In this document: positions 52,255-60,544 of the stretch, piece by piece
Position numbering within the stretch: position 1 is the stretch's first letter
How the letters are laid out: each line of letters starts with the position of its first letter
Source of the DNA: JBGAKG01 sp044224495
GTDB lineage: Bacteria; Myxococcota_A; Polyangia; Polyangiales; Polyangiaceae
Direction: 5' to 3'
NCBI GenBank assembly: GCA_044224495.1
Contig: JBGAKG010000007.1
Location: 186,001 to 250,000 of the forward strand
Length of the DNA stretch: 64,000 bases
Made by a program: the position numbers and the translations under genes
Notes under the pieces: model-generated
The model's database searches: none
What the model was told of the DNA's origin: nothing
Seen by the model: only the letters and a program-made list of their open reading frames with translations

Positions 52255-52773
52255 TCAGCGCCCGCGGCTGCGCTGAGCCTGCAAGACGTCGACCGCCGCG
52301 ATGAGCTCGCGCGTGACGCTGAGGCAACCCGCAGCGGCCTCGCGCATCGTCACGCGATCCTCGGCGGGTTGGCGAATGAGCCACTCGACGAGCTCCGCGT
52401 TGGCGAGCATGCCGGCGAGCTTGTTGGCGAGCTCGTGCGCGAGCGGACGGGGAAGGCTCACCCGCGCGGGGAGATCGAGGAAGAGCGCACACGTCGCCGC
52501 GATCTCTTCGGCCTCTGCGGGTGGGACCGAGTCCGGGAGCTCGACGACTCCGACCACCTGCCCGGCGCCGCCGTGCAGCGTGCGCCGTTGCGAGCCGGAC
52601 GGAACCGGGGACGGTGGCGCCTCGGGGTAACAGTGGGCGGCGATCCCGGCGCGCGCGAGCGCCGCGAGCACGGCGCGGAGCCCGTCCTCGGCGTCGACCG
52701 CGCCGCGCGCGGCGTCGAAGAAGAAGCACGCGGCCTCGACCCTCCAGGTGCGGTCTCGAGCAATCTCCCCCAT
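52255..52773 (-). CDS. GAF/DHp-like protein without ATPase domain
   Basis: A 172-residue soluble protein. The N-terminal half resembles a small GAF-like domain. The C-terminal half has a helix reading LAHELANKLAGMLANAELV followed by a second helix. This resembles the dimerisation/phospho-acceptor hairpin of histidine kinases, with His in the H-box position. No ATP-binding domain follows, so it may be a phosphotransfer protein or a decayed kinase. Its gene lies opposite the PDZ gene (11 bp between stops) and 16 bp after the isopropylmalate-dehydrogenase-like gene. Confidence 0.68.
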   Translation of the reverse strand: MGEIARDRTWRVEAACFFFDAARGAVDAEDGLRAVLAALARAGIAAHCYPEAPPSPVPSGSQRRTLHGGAGQVVGVVELPDSVPPAEAEEIAATCALFLDLPARVSLPRPLAHELANKLAGMLANAELVEWLIRQPAEDRVTMREAAAGCLSVTRELIAAVDVLQAQRSRGR

Positions 52774-52789
52774 CAGCGACTCCTCCTCG

Positions 52790-53866
52790 TCACGCGAGCT
52801 CGCGCTTCAGCTCGTTCACGACCCAGTCGCCGACGGCGCGCGTTCCGAGCGCACCCCCGACGTCGCGGGTGCACTGCTTCTCGCCGATCGCGCGCGCGAC
52901 GATCGCCTCGAGCCGTCGCTCCTCTTCGGGCCAGCCGAGGTGCGCGAGCATCATCCCGACGGTGAGGATGCTCGCGAGCGGGTTCGCGAGATCCTTGCCG
53001 GCGAGCGGTGGCGCCGACCCGTGCACGGGCTCGAACATCGCGACGCGCGATGGGTCGGCCGCGTGGATGTTCGCGCTCCCGGCCATGCCGAGCCCGCCCT
53101 GGAGCGCGGCGCCGAGGTCCGTGACGATGTCTCCGAAGAGATTGCAGGTCACGACGACCTCGAACGGAGACGGGTCCTGCACCAGATAGAGGCAGAGCGC
53201 GTCGACGTAGACGTGCTTCGGCTCGATCCCCGGGTACTCCTTCGCGACCTCGAAGAAGCAGCGGTACCAGAGCTCGTGCGCGTGCTTCATCGCGTTCGAC
53301 TTGTCCGCCATGTGCACGGTCTTCTTGCCGTGCTTCTTGGCGTACTCGAAGCCGGCGCGGATCAGGCGCTCGACGCCCTTCCGCGTGTTGACGTCTTCGT
53401 TGATCGCGATCTCGTCGGCCGTGCCGCGCTTGAACTGCCCGCCCATGCCGACGTAGATGCCCTCGGTGTTCTCGCGGAAGACGACGAAATCGACGTCCTT
53501 CGCGGTGCGGTCCTTGAGCGGGACGAGTCGATCCGAGAGCGCCTTCACCGGGCGCACGTTCGCGTAGAGATCGAGGCCGAACCGCAAGCCGAAGAGGATG
53601 TCGCGCGCGTGCTCGAGACCCGGGACGCGAGGGTCGCCGAGGGCGCCGAGGAGCACCGCCCGCGCCTCCTTCTCGATCCGCGCTCGTACCTCTTTGGGAT
53701 AGGTGGTCCCGTCCTTGAGGTAGCGATCGGCACCGAGATCGAGCTGCCACAGCTCGAGGGGGAAGCCGCGCCGCTCTTGGTACAGCTCGAGGACGCGGGT
53801 CGCTTGGGCGAGGACTTCGGTTCCGATGCCGTCTCCGGGGATCACGGCGATGAGGTGCTTGGCCAT
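52790..53866 (-). CDS. leuB: 3-isopropylmalate dehydrogenase family enzyme
   Basis: A 358-residue NAD-dependent beta-decarboxylating dehydrogenase. The family signature NLFGDIVTDLGAALQGGLGM, then AGSANI, contains the metal and substrate residues. GLRFGLDLYANVRPVK and VVFRENTEGIYVG supply the Arg and Glu contacts. LeuB converts 3-isopropylmalate to 2-oxoisocaproate in leucine biosynthesis. Tartrate or D-malate dehydrogenase is the main alternative, as no other leucine genes are nearby. Full length. Confidence 0.85.
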   Translation of the reverse strand: MAKHLIAVIPGDGIGTEVLAQATRVLELYQERRGFPLELWQLDLGADRYLKDGTTYPKEVRARIEKEARAVLLGALGDPRVPGLEHARDILFGLRFGLDLYANVRPVKALSDRLVPLKDRTAKDVDFVVFRENTEGIYVGMGGQFKRGTADEIAINEDVNTRKGVERLIRAGFEYAKKHGKKTVHMADKSNAMKHAHELWYRCFFEVAKEYPGIEPKHVYVDALCLYLVQDPSPFEVVVTCNLFGDIVTDLGAALQGGLGMAGSANIHAADPSRVAMFEPVHGSAPPLAGKDLANPLASILTVGMMLAHLGWPEEERRLEAIVARAIGEKQCTRDVGGALGTRAVGDWVVNELKRELA

Positions 53867-53892
53867 GGGGGCCGGCAGTATACGATGGCGCC

Positions 53893-54249
53893 ATGTCGCG
53901 TAGCGCCGTCATTGCCCTCGTCGCCACCACCTTCTTCGCCATGTCCGCGTCGGTCGCCTGCAAGGGCGCCGACTCGCCTTCGATGGATACGGCCGGCGAA
54001 GGAGAGCAGTGCGCGGTGGGCTCGCGCACGACGAAGACCTGCGGAGGCGCCCTCCACTGCGCGCCGAAACCGTACACGGCCGTGCCGGGTGGCAAGGGAC
54101 CGTCCGAGCCGTCACCCGAGGGGGGCGCGTGCGGAGGGGTCGCCGGTTTCCACTGCGCCGACGGGCTCGCGTGCAAGGTCGAGGACAAGGACCTGATGAC
54201 GGCGGACGCGATGGGCACCTGCATGCGCGAGTCCGTCTGCGTGAAGTGA
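53893..54249 (+). CDS. small cysteine-containing lipoprotein
   Basis: A 118-residue lipoprotein. The signal ends SASVAC (lipobox Cys23). The mature part has eight further cysteines (for example QCAVG, KTCGGALHC, GGVAGFHCADGLACKV), likely disulfide-bonded like the small Cys-rich surface lipoproteins of myxobacteria. The function is unknown. It lies 26 bp from the divergent dehydrogenase gene. Confidence 0.78.
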   Translation: MSRSAVIALVATTFFAMSASVACKGADSPSMDTAGEGEQCAVGSRTTKTCGGALHCAPKPYTAVPGGKGPSEPSPEGGACGGVAGFHCADGLACKVEDKDLMTADAMGTCMRESVCVK

Positions 54250-54329
54250 CGGGGGCGTTGTCCCACATCCACCCCGCGATCGACGCCGCTTCTTTCACCT
54301 CGGGCGTGGGGCCGCGGTACCACCGAGCC

Positions 54330-54527
54330 ATGCTCGACCGCATCCGTGAGAAGCTGCCGACGATTCCCGAGGATCTCGGCGAATACGCCCGCATCCACAC
54401 CGGACCGGGGAGCTGGTCCGCCGACACCAACTTCGAGCCCTGCCCCGACGAGCTCGGACGACCCGAGCACGCCACGCCGCGGGCGCCCTACGTGCGATTG
54501 TCCGCGGCCGAGCTGACCGACGGATGA
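54330..54527 (+). CDS. hypothetical short protein
   Basis: A 65-residue protein of unknown function, starting at MLDRIREKLPTIPEDLGEYA. It contains one Cys and a Trp-Ser-Ala-Asp stretch (GPGSWSADTNFEPCPDELG), with no signal or membrane segment. Its stop abuts that of the convergent HAD gene (TGATCA). Protein-like composition and the tight packing support it, but no homologue is recognised. Confidence 0.6.
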   Translation: MLDRIREKLPTIPEDLGEYARIHTGPGSWSADTNFEPCPDELGRPEHATPRAPYVRLSAAELTDG

Positions 54528-55229
54528 TCAGCGTCGCGCCGCCGTGATGGCGCGCGCGACCTCGACCGCGCCCTCGACGCGTGGGACCTCGGGGTAGAGC
54601 CCGGTCCAGTGCCCATACGGATCGACGAAGGCGTACGCCATCCCGGCGTTCTGGGCGCCGAGCACGTCGGTCGCCCACGTGTCGCCGAGGTGGATCGCTC
54701 GTCCCAATTTGGTACCGGTGCGCTCCGCGGCGATCCGAAAGATCGCGGGGTCCGGCTTCTCGACGCCGACCTTGCCGCTGTCGACCACGACGTCGAAGCA
54801 GTCGGCGATACCGAGCGTCGCGAAGAGGCGATCGAGCATGCCCTCGGAGTTCGAGACGATCGCCGTCTTCACGCCGACCGCGCGCAGCTCTGCCATCGCC
54901 GTGGAGAAGCCCTCCGGCACGACGGACCAGAGGTTGTGCTCCACGTGGCTCACCCAGATCGTCGAGACGAGCTGCGGGAGCTCCGCCTCGGGCACGCCGG
55001 CGCGCGCGAGGATCGTCGCGACCATGCGCCCCCACGCGGCCGCCCCGGGCGCGCCGCGCTCCTTCCACGCCGGATCGATCATTTCGTGCGGCGTCGCGGC
55101 GAGGCGCTTGGCTTCGCCTTCGGTCACGATCAAACGCTCGGCCGAAACGACGAAGCCCGCCTCGCACGCGAGACGCGCGAGGCGGGCATGGTCGAGGAAG
55201 ATGACCGTGTTGCCCGCATCGAGGGACAA
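54528..55229 (-). CDS. HAD-family hydrolase
   Basis: A 233-residue phosphatase-like protein of the HAD superfamily. The first motif is LDAGNTV, so the usual second Asp is replaced by Gly, as in some HAD branches. Motif II is IVSNSEG, motif III Lys is in VGVEKPDPAIF, and motif IV is LGDTWATD. No ATG or GTG is available; a TTG at 55229 gives a plausible start. A CTG at 55262 would overlap the upstream alanine dehydrogenase stop in the GTGA-like manner and add 11 residues. Confidence 0.82.
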   Translation of the reverse strand: MSLDAGNTVIFLDHARLARLACEAGFVVSAERLIVTEGEAKRLAATPHEMIDPAWKERGAPGAAAWGRMVATILARAGVPEAELPQLVSTIWVSHVEHNLWSVVPEGFSTAMAELRAVGVKTAIVSNSEGMLDRLFATLGIADCFDVVVDSGKVGVEKPDPAIFRIAAERTGTKLGRAIHLGDTWATDVLGAQNAGMAYAFVDPYGHWTGLYPEVPRVEGAVEVARAITAARR

Positions 55230-55258
55230 CAGGTCGAACGAGCCCCAGGCGAAGTCGC

Positions 55259-56371
55259 TCAGCCGAGCACCTTCTCGACGGGGACGTAGTCGATTTTGTG
55301 CGCCTGGGCGACGCCCTCGCAGGTGACCTTGCCGGCGAAGGTGTTGATGCCGAGCGCGAGCGCGCGGTCGGCCTTGGCGGCCTTCACGAGCCCGTGCTCC
55401 GCGATCTTGAGCGCGTAGCCGAGGGTCGTGTTGGTGAGCGCCCACGTGCTCGTCTGCGGGACCGCGCCCGGCATGTTCGGCACGCAGTAGTGGATGACAC
55501 CATCGACCTCGTAGGTCGGGTGGTCGTGCGAGGTGGGCCGGCACGTCTCGATGCAGCCGCCCTGGTCGACGGCGACGTCGACGACGACGCTGCCCTTCTC
55601 CATCTTGCCGATGAGCTCGCGCGTCACGAGCTTGGGCGCCGCGGCGCCGGTGACGAGCACCGCGCCGACGACGAGGTCCGCGCGCGCGACCGACTGCTCG
55701 ATGTTGGTCGGGTTCGAGTAGAGCGTCTCGACGGCGCCGCCGAAGACGTCCTCGAGGTAGGCCATCGTCTCGGCACGAACGTCGAGGACGGTGACCTGCG
55801 CGCCCATGCCGATCGCGATCGTCGCCGCGTTGCGGCCGACGACGCCGCCACCGAGGATGACGACGCGGCCACGGCGCGTGCCGGGCACGCCGCCGAGGAG
55901 CACGCCCTTGCCGCCGCGCTCCTTCTCGAGGCAGGTCGCACCGACTTGAACCGCCATGCGGCCGGCCACTTCGCTCATCGGACGGAGGAGCGGGAGCGTG
56001 CGATCCGGGTTCTCGATCGTCTCGTACGCGACGCCCTGCACCTTCTTGTCGAGGAGGTGCTTCGTGAGCTCCGGCTCCGGCGCAAGATGAAGGTACGTGT
56101 AGAGGACGAGGTTCTCGCGGAAGAAGCCGTACTCGTTCGGGAGCGGCTCCTTGACCTTGACGACCATCTCGGCGCCCCAGGCCTCGGCCGGGGTCTGCAC
56201 GATCGTCGCGCCGGCGGCGACGTAATCCGCGTCCTTCAGGCCGCTGCCGTCGCCCGCCGCCGTCTGGACGAGCACCTTGTGGCCTCGCGACGTGAGGCTA
56301 CGGACGCCAGCCGGCGTCATCCCAACTCGGTACTCGCGGGTCTTGATCTCTTTCGGAACGCCGATGATCAC
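55259..56371 (-). CDS. ald: alanine dehydrogenase
   Basis: A 370-residue NAD-dependent enzyme interconverting L-alanine and pyruvate plus ammonia. The N-terminus MIIGVPKEIKTREYRVGMTP and the family stretch GLVKAAK, then ALGINTFAGKVT, are typical. The NAD Rossmann motif is VVILGGGVVGRNAAT. The catalytic region around LHLAPEPEL and DVAVDQGGCIETCRPTSH is intact. Full length. It is first of a likely two-gene unit with the HAD hydrolase. Confidence 0.95.
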   Translation of the reverse strand: MIIGVPKEIKTREYRVGMTPAGVRSLTSRGHKVLVQTAAGDGSGLKDADYVAAGATIVQTPAEAWGAEMVVKVKEPLPNEYGFFRENLVLYTYLHLAPEPELTKHLLDKKVQGVAYETIENPDRTLPLLRPMSEVAGRMAVQVGATCLEKERGGKGVLLGGVPGTRRGRVVILGGGVVGRNAATIAIGMGAQVTVLDVRAETMAYLEDVFGGAVETLYSNPTNIEQSVARADLVVGAVLVTGAAAPKLVTRELIGKMEKGSVVVDVAVDQGGCIETCRPTSHDHPTYEVDGVIHYCVPNMPGAVPQTSTWALTNTTLGYALKIAEHGLVKAAKADRALALGINTFAGKVTCEGVAQAHKIDYVPVEKVLG

Positions 56372-56383
56372 GTGGGGTCTCCT

Positions 56384-56896
56384 TTACTGCACGACTTGAA
56401 TCGCGCCGAACATCGATAGGCTGTGGAACTGGCACGCGAATCCGAACGTGCCGGTCGAGTTGAAGGTGAAGGACTTGGTCGTCCCGGTGCTGGTGGTGGT
56501 GATGGGCCCGCCGGAGTCACCCCCGGAGGACATGAGCGGGTGGTTCGGGAAGGCGCCGTTCCACGTCACGCTCTGCCCGACCTTGATCTTCAGGCAGTTC
56601 GGGGAGTACTGCGCGGCCGTGACGCCCGTCGGGAACGTGATCGCGCGCGGGTCGTTGGTCGCGGTGCCGTCGGTGAACGAGGTGCAGCCGTTCACCGGCT
56701 GCGGGCCCGCGTCGACGACGACATCGGCAGCGGCGTCGGTGGTGCTGGAGTCTTGCCCGCCGTTGGCGTCGGTGGTGCTCGCGTCCTTCGGGGTCGAGGT
56801 GTCGGTGCCGCCCGCGTCCTTCACGGACGACGTGTCGTCGCCCCCACAGGCCGCGAGGAGAAGGAGCGCACAACCGAGAGAAAGAAAAGACCGCAT
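56384..56896 (-). CDS. cupredoxin (plastocyanin-like) lipoprotein 1
   Basis: A 170-residue periplasmic blue-copper-type protein. The signal ends LLLLAAC (lipobox Cys16), followed by a 50-residue Thr/Asp/Ser linker. The cupredoxin domain has copper ligand candidates in FPNHPLMS (His) and in FACQFHSLSMFG (Cys, His, Met). It probably carries one type-1 copper for electron transfer. It is the tandem paralogue of the next gene upstream. The start codon sits 2 bp after a strong hairpin that covers its likely ribosome site. Confidence 0.87.
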   Translation of the reverse strand: MRSFLSLGCALLLLAACGGDDTSSVKDAGGTDTSTPKDASTTDANGGQDSSTTDAAADVVVDAGPQPVNGCTSFTDGTATNDPRAITFPTGVTAAQYSPNCLKIKVGQSVTWNGAFPNHPLMSSGGDSGGPITTTSTGTTKSFTFNSTGTFGFACQFHSLSMFGAIQVVQ

Positions 56897-56898
56897 GG

Positions 56899-56926
56899 GG
56901 CGCGCACCTTACTGAGGTGGCGCGCC
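56899..56926 (-). promoter_or_regulatory. hairpin covering the ribosome-binding region of cupredoxin 1
   Basis: Read on the minus strand, an 11-bp stem with one bulged base (GGCGCGC-C-ACCT pairing with AGGTGCGCGCC) and a 5-base loop ends 2 bp before the ATG. The purine-rich AAGGTG that could serve as Shine-Dalgarno is inside the 3' arm. There is no U-run, so it is not an ordinary terminator. Confidence 0.55.
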
Positions 56927-56957
56927 GGTTTCAACGCGAGCCGACGGACGCGGTGCG

Positions 56958-57383
56958 TCAGGGAACGACCTTCACCGCGCCCAGCATCGAGGGGTGGTTC
57001 GCGCAGTGGAAGCCGAAGAGGCCGGCCGTCGGGAACGTGCCCTTCGCGGTATTTCCCGTGGCCTGGCTGGGGACGGGGCTGCCCTGGTCGCCGCCGAAGG
57101 GGTTCAGGGGGTGGACGGCGAGGTCGCCGTTCCACGTCACGGACTGGCCGGCCTTGATCTTGACGCACTTGGGGCTGACCGTGAAATCCCAGGTGATGGT
57201 CGCGCCGGAGGCCGTCGCATCGGTGTAGCTCGAGTCCGTGCAGCCGTTCAGCGACGACGAGCCCGAGTCGGGCGTGGGGTTCGACGTGTCGTCGCCACCG
57301 CAAGCGGCAACGGCGAGGGCGACGGCGAAGCAGGAAGCGACAGCGAAGGATTTCGGCGAGCTCATCCTTCGAAGATACATCAT
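56958..57383 (-). CDS. cupredoxin (plastocyanin-like) lipoprotein 2
   Basis: A 141-residue paralogue of the preceding cupredoxin. The signal ends VALAVAAC. The copper-site pattern is complete: AVHPLNPFG (His) and FGFHCANHPSMLG (Cys, His, Met). The linker is shorter than in its neighbour. The shared motifs IKAGQSVTWNG and IKVGQSVTWNG suggest tandem duplication. It could shuttle electrons in the periplasm, possibly to a terminal oxidase or copper enzyme. It is divergent from pyrD by 20 bp. Confidence 0.87.
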   Translation of the reverse strand: MMYLRRMSSPKSFAVASCFAVALAVAACGGDDTSNPTPDSGSSSLNGCTDSSYTDATASGATITWDFTVSPKCVKIKAGQSVTWNGDLAVHPLNPFGGDQGSPVPSQATGNTAKGTFPTAGLFGFHCANHPSMLGAVKVVP

Positions 57384-57403
57384 TTGGGCTAGAGTCCAGC
57401 GGC

Positions 57404-58468
57404 GTGTACGCCCTGGTGCGACCGCTCCTCTTCGCGCTCGATCCCCACACGGCCCATGCGCTGGGGAACTGGTCGCTCGGTTGGCTCGAGTACGTACCCC
57501 CGCTCCGCGGTCTGGCGCGCGCGCTCTCCGCGCCTCCTGCGTCGCTGCGGAAGACGGTGATGGGGCTCTCGTTTCCTTCGCCGATCGGGCTCGCCGGCGG
57601 CTTCGACAAGAACGCGCTCCGCCCGCGCGCGCTCGCCGCGCTCGGGTTCGGGTTCCTCGAGCTCGGCACCGTGACCGCGCGCGCGCAGGACGAGAACCCG
57701 CGCCCGAATTTGTTTCGCCTGCCGAAGGATCGCGCGCTCGTGAACCGGCTCGGATTCCCCAACGAAGGTGCGGCCGCGGTCGTTCGGCGGTTCACGAGCC
57801 ACGGCGGCGCGGGCGCCACCGGCGTGCCGGTCGGGTTCTCGATCGGGAAGTCGCGCGTGGTCGAGGTGGGAGAGGACCCCGAGCCGATCCTTGCAGACTA
57901 CATCGAGAGCTTCCGCACCGTTCACGCCGCCTCCGACTTCGTGGTCGTGAACGTCTCGTCGCCGAACACCAAGAACCTGCGCGCGCTCCAGGGCGCAGCG
58001 CTCGCGCGCACGCTGTTCCGCGGGCTCGGCGCGGAGAACGAGCGGCTCGGGAAGAAGCCGCTGCTCGTGAAGATCGCGCCCGACCTCGACGATGCCGGGC
58101 TCGACGAGCTGTTCGCCGTCGTCGAGGAGACCGGCCTCGACGGTGTGGTCGCGACCAACACGACGCTCGCGCGGCGCGATCTGGCGACGGACGCCGCCAC
58201 GGTCGAGGCAATCGGCACGGGAGGGCTGAGCGGGCCGCCGCTCCGAGCACGGTCGCTCGAGGTCGTGAAGCGCACGCGCGCGGCGCTGCCGAAGGTCGCG
58301 CTGATCGGCGTCGGCGGTGTGGAGACCGGCGCAGACGCGAAGGCGCTCCTCGATGCGGGCGCAGATCTCGTGCAGCTCTACACCGGCTTCATCTACCGAG
58401 GGCCGTGGGCGGCGCGCTCGATCGCGAGGGAGCTGGCTCACCTCCGCAGACCTCGCGACGCTTCCTGA
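57404..58468 (+). CDS. pyrD: dihydroorotate dehydrogenase (quinone)
   Basis: A 354-residue class 2 enzyme that oxidises dihydroorotate to orotate in pyrimidine synthesis and passes electrons to quinone. The N-terminal amphipathic helices (YALVRPLLFALDPHTAHAL) mark the membrane-bound class. LAGGFDKNA, NRLGFPNEGA, the catalytic-loop NVSSPNTKNLRALQ and the FMN-binding IGVGGVETG are intact. The GTG start agrees with the family. Full length. Confidence 0.95.
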   Translation: MYALVRPLLFALDPHTAHALGNWSLGWLEYVPPLRGLARALSAPPASLRKTVMGLSFPSPIGLAGGFDKNALRPRALAALGFGFLELGTVTARAQDENPRPNLFRLPKDRALVNRLGFPNEGAAAVVRRFTSHGGAGATGVPVGFSIGKSRVVEVGEDPEPILADYIESFRTVHAASDFVVVNVSSPNTKNLRALQGAALARTLFRGLGAENERLGKKPLLVKIAPDLDDAGLDELFAVVEETGLDGVVATNTTLARRDLATDAATVEAIGTGGLSGPPLRARSLEVVKRTRAALPKVALIGVGGVETGADAKALLDAGADLVQLYTGFIYRGPWAARSIARELAHLRRPRDAS

Positions 58469-58606
58469 ATCACGGCGGTTGCTGGGGCGGCGCGCAACCT
58501 TTGCGCCCAAAAACTTGGCCCGAACGGCTGACCTACATCACCCTACGTGCACGAAGACCGCTCCTCGTGCGCCCCACGAGTGCGCTGCGGTCGGGGAGGC
58601 TCCCTC

Positions 58607-60067
58607 ATGGCATCGCGTTCGTTCTCCGTCATCGCCCTCGGTGCTCTGGTGCTCGCGGCTTGTGGCTCTCCCGGCCAAGGTCGCGTCGAGACCTCGGACG
58701 CGGCGAAGCCCGCGCACCTCTCTCACGCTTCTCTCGCGCCCGAGTCCAAAGGCGGCGCCGGCGAGAGCACGGCCGAGGGGAGCGAGGCTCCTGCCCCGCC
58801 CGCGGATGCTGCGCTCGAGTTCGTGAAGGCGCACCTGCCGCCGGGGGGACACGTCGTCCGCGACGAGAAGGGTGCGCTCGTGATCACGCACGAGGTCCAA
58901 CCGAAGGAGACCGCGGTCACGATCGCGAAGGCGTACCTCGCCGTCTCCGACGTCTACCTCTCGAGCGACCTCGCCGCGCGCATCCTGAAGAAGAACCCGA
59001 CCCTGAAGGTGGGTTCGACGATCGCGATCCCCGAGCCGGTGCAAGAGGCCTACGGCGCGCCCACCGAGTCGCGGCTCCCCTGGCCGGCGGACAAGAAGCT
59101 GCGCGGGATCTACCTCGGCGGGCGCGACGCGCTCGGCACCTGGGAGGACACGCTCGATCGGATGAAGGCGCGCGGGATGAACCTGATCATCCTGGATGCC
59201 AAGGAGTACATGGGCCAGATGACGTACGCGTCGAAGGTCGACGTCGCCGTCAGGACCGGCGCCGTGAAGGGCGCGCTGATCGAGGACATGAGCCGCGCGA
59301 TCCGCTTCGCGCACAAGCGTGGGATCCTCGTGTCGCTGCGCGTCGCGTGCTTCCACGATCCGTGGTCGGCCGAGAAGGCGCCCGAGCTCAGCATCAAAGG
59401 TTACTGGGGCGGGCCGTACCCGATCGGCTGGCTCGATCCGGGCGGCGCGGAGTCGCAGAAGTACATCTTCGACGTCGTCGAAGAGGCGCTGTCGCTCGGC
59501 GCCGACGAGATCAACCTCGACTACGTGCGCTACCCGGTGCAGGGCGGGCTGGGCAACGCCGACTTCCACCTGAAGGACACGGGCCGCACCACTGTCGGCG
59601 TCATCACGAAGTTCGCGCACGACGTCCATGGGATGACGCAGAAGGCGCACGTTCCCCTCAGCCTCGACGTCTTCGGCGTCACCGCGATCGGCACGCAGCA
59701 GGACATCGATGGGCTCGGGCAGGACATCGGGCACCTCGGCTCCGAGTGCGAGGCGCTGATGCCGATGGTCTACCCGTCCCACTATGGGAAGGGCTTCTAC
59801 GGCTGGGACATCCCCGGCAACCACCCCGAGATCGTCGGCATCGGGACGAAGGCTGCGATCGCGAAGCTGCCGCAAGGCGACCACGTCGCGGTGATTCGCC
59901 CGTGGGTGCAGGCTTCGAACTGGAACACGCCGAACTACTCGCCCGCGTACCTGAAGGCCGAAACGGTTTCCGGCGAGGAAGCCGGCGGCGCGGGCTGGAC
60001 GATGTGGAACCCCGGCGGGTTCTACGGCGACGCGTGGCGCGGCTTCGATCCGATCACGAAGAAGTGA
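58607..60067 (+). CDS. DUF4015-like glycoside-hydrolase-fold lipoprotein with LysM-like region
   Basis: A 486-residue lipoprotein (signal ending GALVLAAC) starting behind GGGGAGG at 7-bp spacing. About residues 88-150 look LysM-like (THEVQPKETAVTIAKAYLAV, then ILKKNPTLKVGSTIAIP), which would bind peptidoglycan. Residues 160-486 match the DUF4015 barrel, thought to be a glycoside hydrolase: MNLIILDAKEYMGQ, LDYVRYPVQGG and MVYPSHY. This suggests a wall-targeted polysaccharide enzyme. The substrate is unproven. Confidence 0.87.
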   Translation: MASRSFSVIALGALVLAACGSPGQGRVETSDAAKPAHLSHASLAPESKGGAGESTAEGSEAPAPPADAALEFVKAHLPPGGHVVRDEKGALVITHEVQPKETAVTIAKAYLAVSDVYLSSDLAARILKKNPTLKVGSTIAIPEPVQEAYGAPTESRLPWPADKKLRGIYLGGRDALGTWEDTLDRMKARGMNLIILDAKEYMGQMTYASKVDVAVRTGAVKGALIEDMSRAIRFAHKRGILVSLRVACFHDPWSAEKAPELSIKGYWGGPYPIGWLDPGGAESQKYIFDVVEEALSLGADEINLDYVRYPVQGGLGNADFHLKDTGRTTVGVITKFAHDVHGMTQKAHVPLSLDVFGVTAIGTQQDIDGLGQDIGHLGSECEALMPMVYPSHYGKGFYGWDIPGNHPEIVGIGTKAAIAKLPQGDHVAVIRPWVQASNWNTPNYSPAYLKAETVSGEEAGGAGWTMWNPGGFYGDAWRGFDPITKK

Positions 60068-60070
60068 GCG

Positions 60071-60544
60071 TCACCGGACGTCGAGCAGCTCGACGTCGAA
60101 CACGACCGTTACGCCGGGCGGGATCACGCCCGCTCGCCCCTGACCGCCGTTGATCAGCTCGGGCGGGACCCAGATCCGGCGGACGCCGCCGGTGCGCATC
60201 CCGTCGATCCCGACGTCCCACATCGGGTTCACGAACCCCTCGCCGAGCGTGAACGTGAACGGCTCGCCCTTCGCCTTGCTCGAGGCGAACTCGCCCCCCT
60301 CGACGGTGGAGCCGACGTACCCGAGGACGACGCGGCGCCCCTTCTGCGCGATCATGCCGGAGCCGAGGCTCAGATCCACGACCACGATCCCGTTCGCGAG
60401 CGTCCGTGGGATCGGCTCGACGACCTGTTCGGCGACCGCCGGTCCCGGCGTCCGAAGCGACGACGCCGGTCCTTCCATCGTGCCCGTTTCCGTTGGCGTG
60501 CAGGCGACGAGCGCTCCGAGCGTGAGCCCGAGCGCCAGCGTCAC
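60071..60544 (-). CDS. FKBP-type peptidyl-prolyl isomerase lipoprotein
   Basis: A 157-residue lipoprotein. The GTG start overlaps the upstream gene's stop by four bases (GTGA), and the signal ends LGALVAC. The FKBP core shows VVLGYVGSTVEGGEFASS, PFTFTLGEGFVNPMWDVGI and GGVRRIWVPPELINGG, ending in VVFDVELLDVR. It should assist folding of periplasmic proteins by isomerising X-Pro bonds. Normal single-domain size. Confidence 0.9.
   Translation of the reverse strand: MTLALGLTLGALVACTPTETGTMEGPASSLRTPGPAVAEQVVEPIPRTLANGIVVVDLSLGSGMIAQKGRRVVLGYVGSTVEGGEFASSKAKGEPFTFTLGEGFVNPMWDVGIDGMRTGGVRRIWVPPELINGGQGRAGVIPPGVTVVFDVELLDVR

Noticed and set aside
58476..58535. Hairpin GCGCAA-CCT-TTGCGC after pyrD as terminator
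   Set aside because: Six-bp stem followed by an A-run rather than a T-run on the coding strand.
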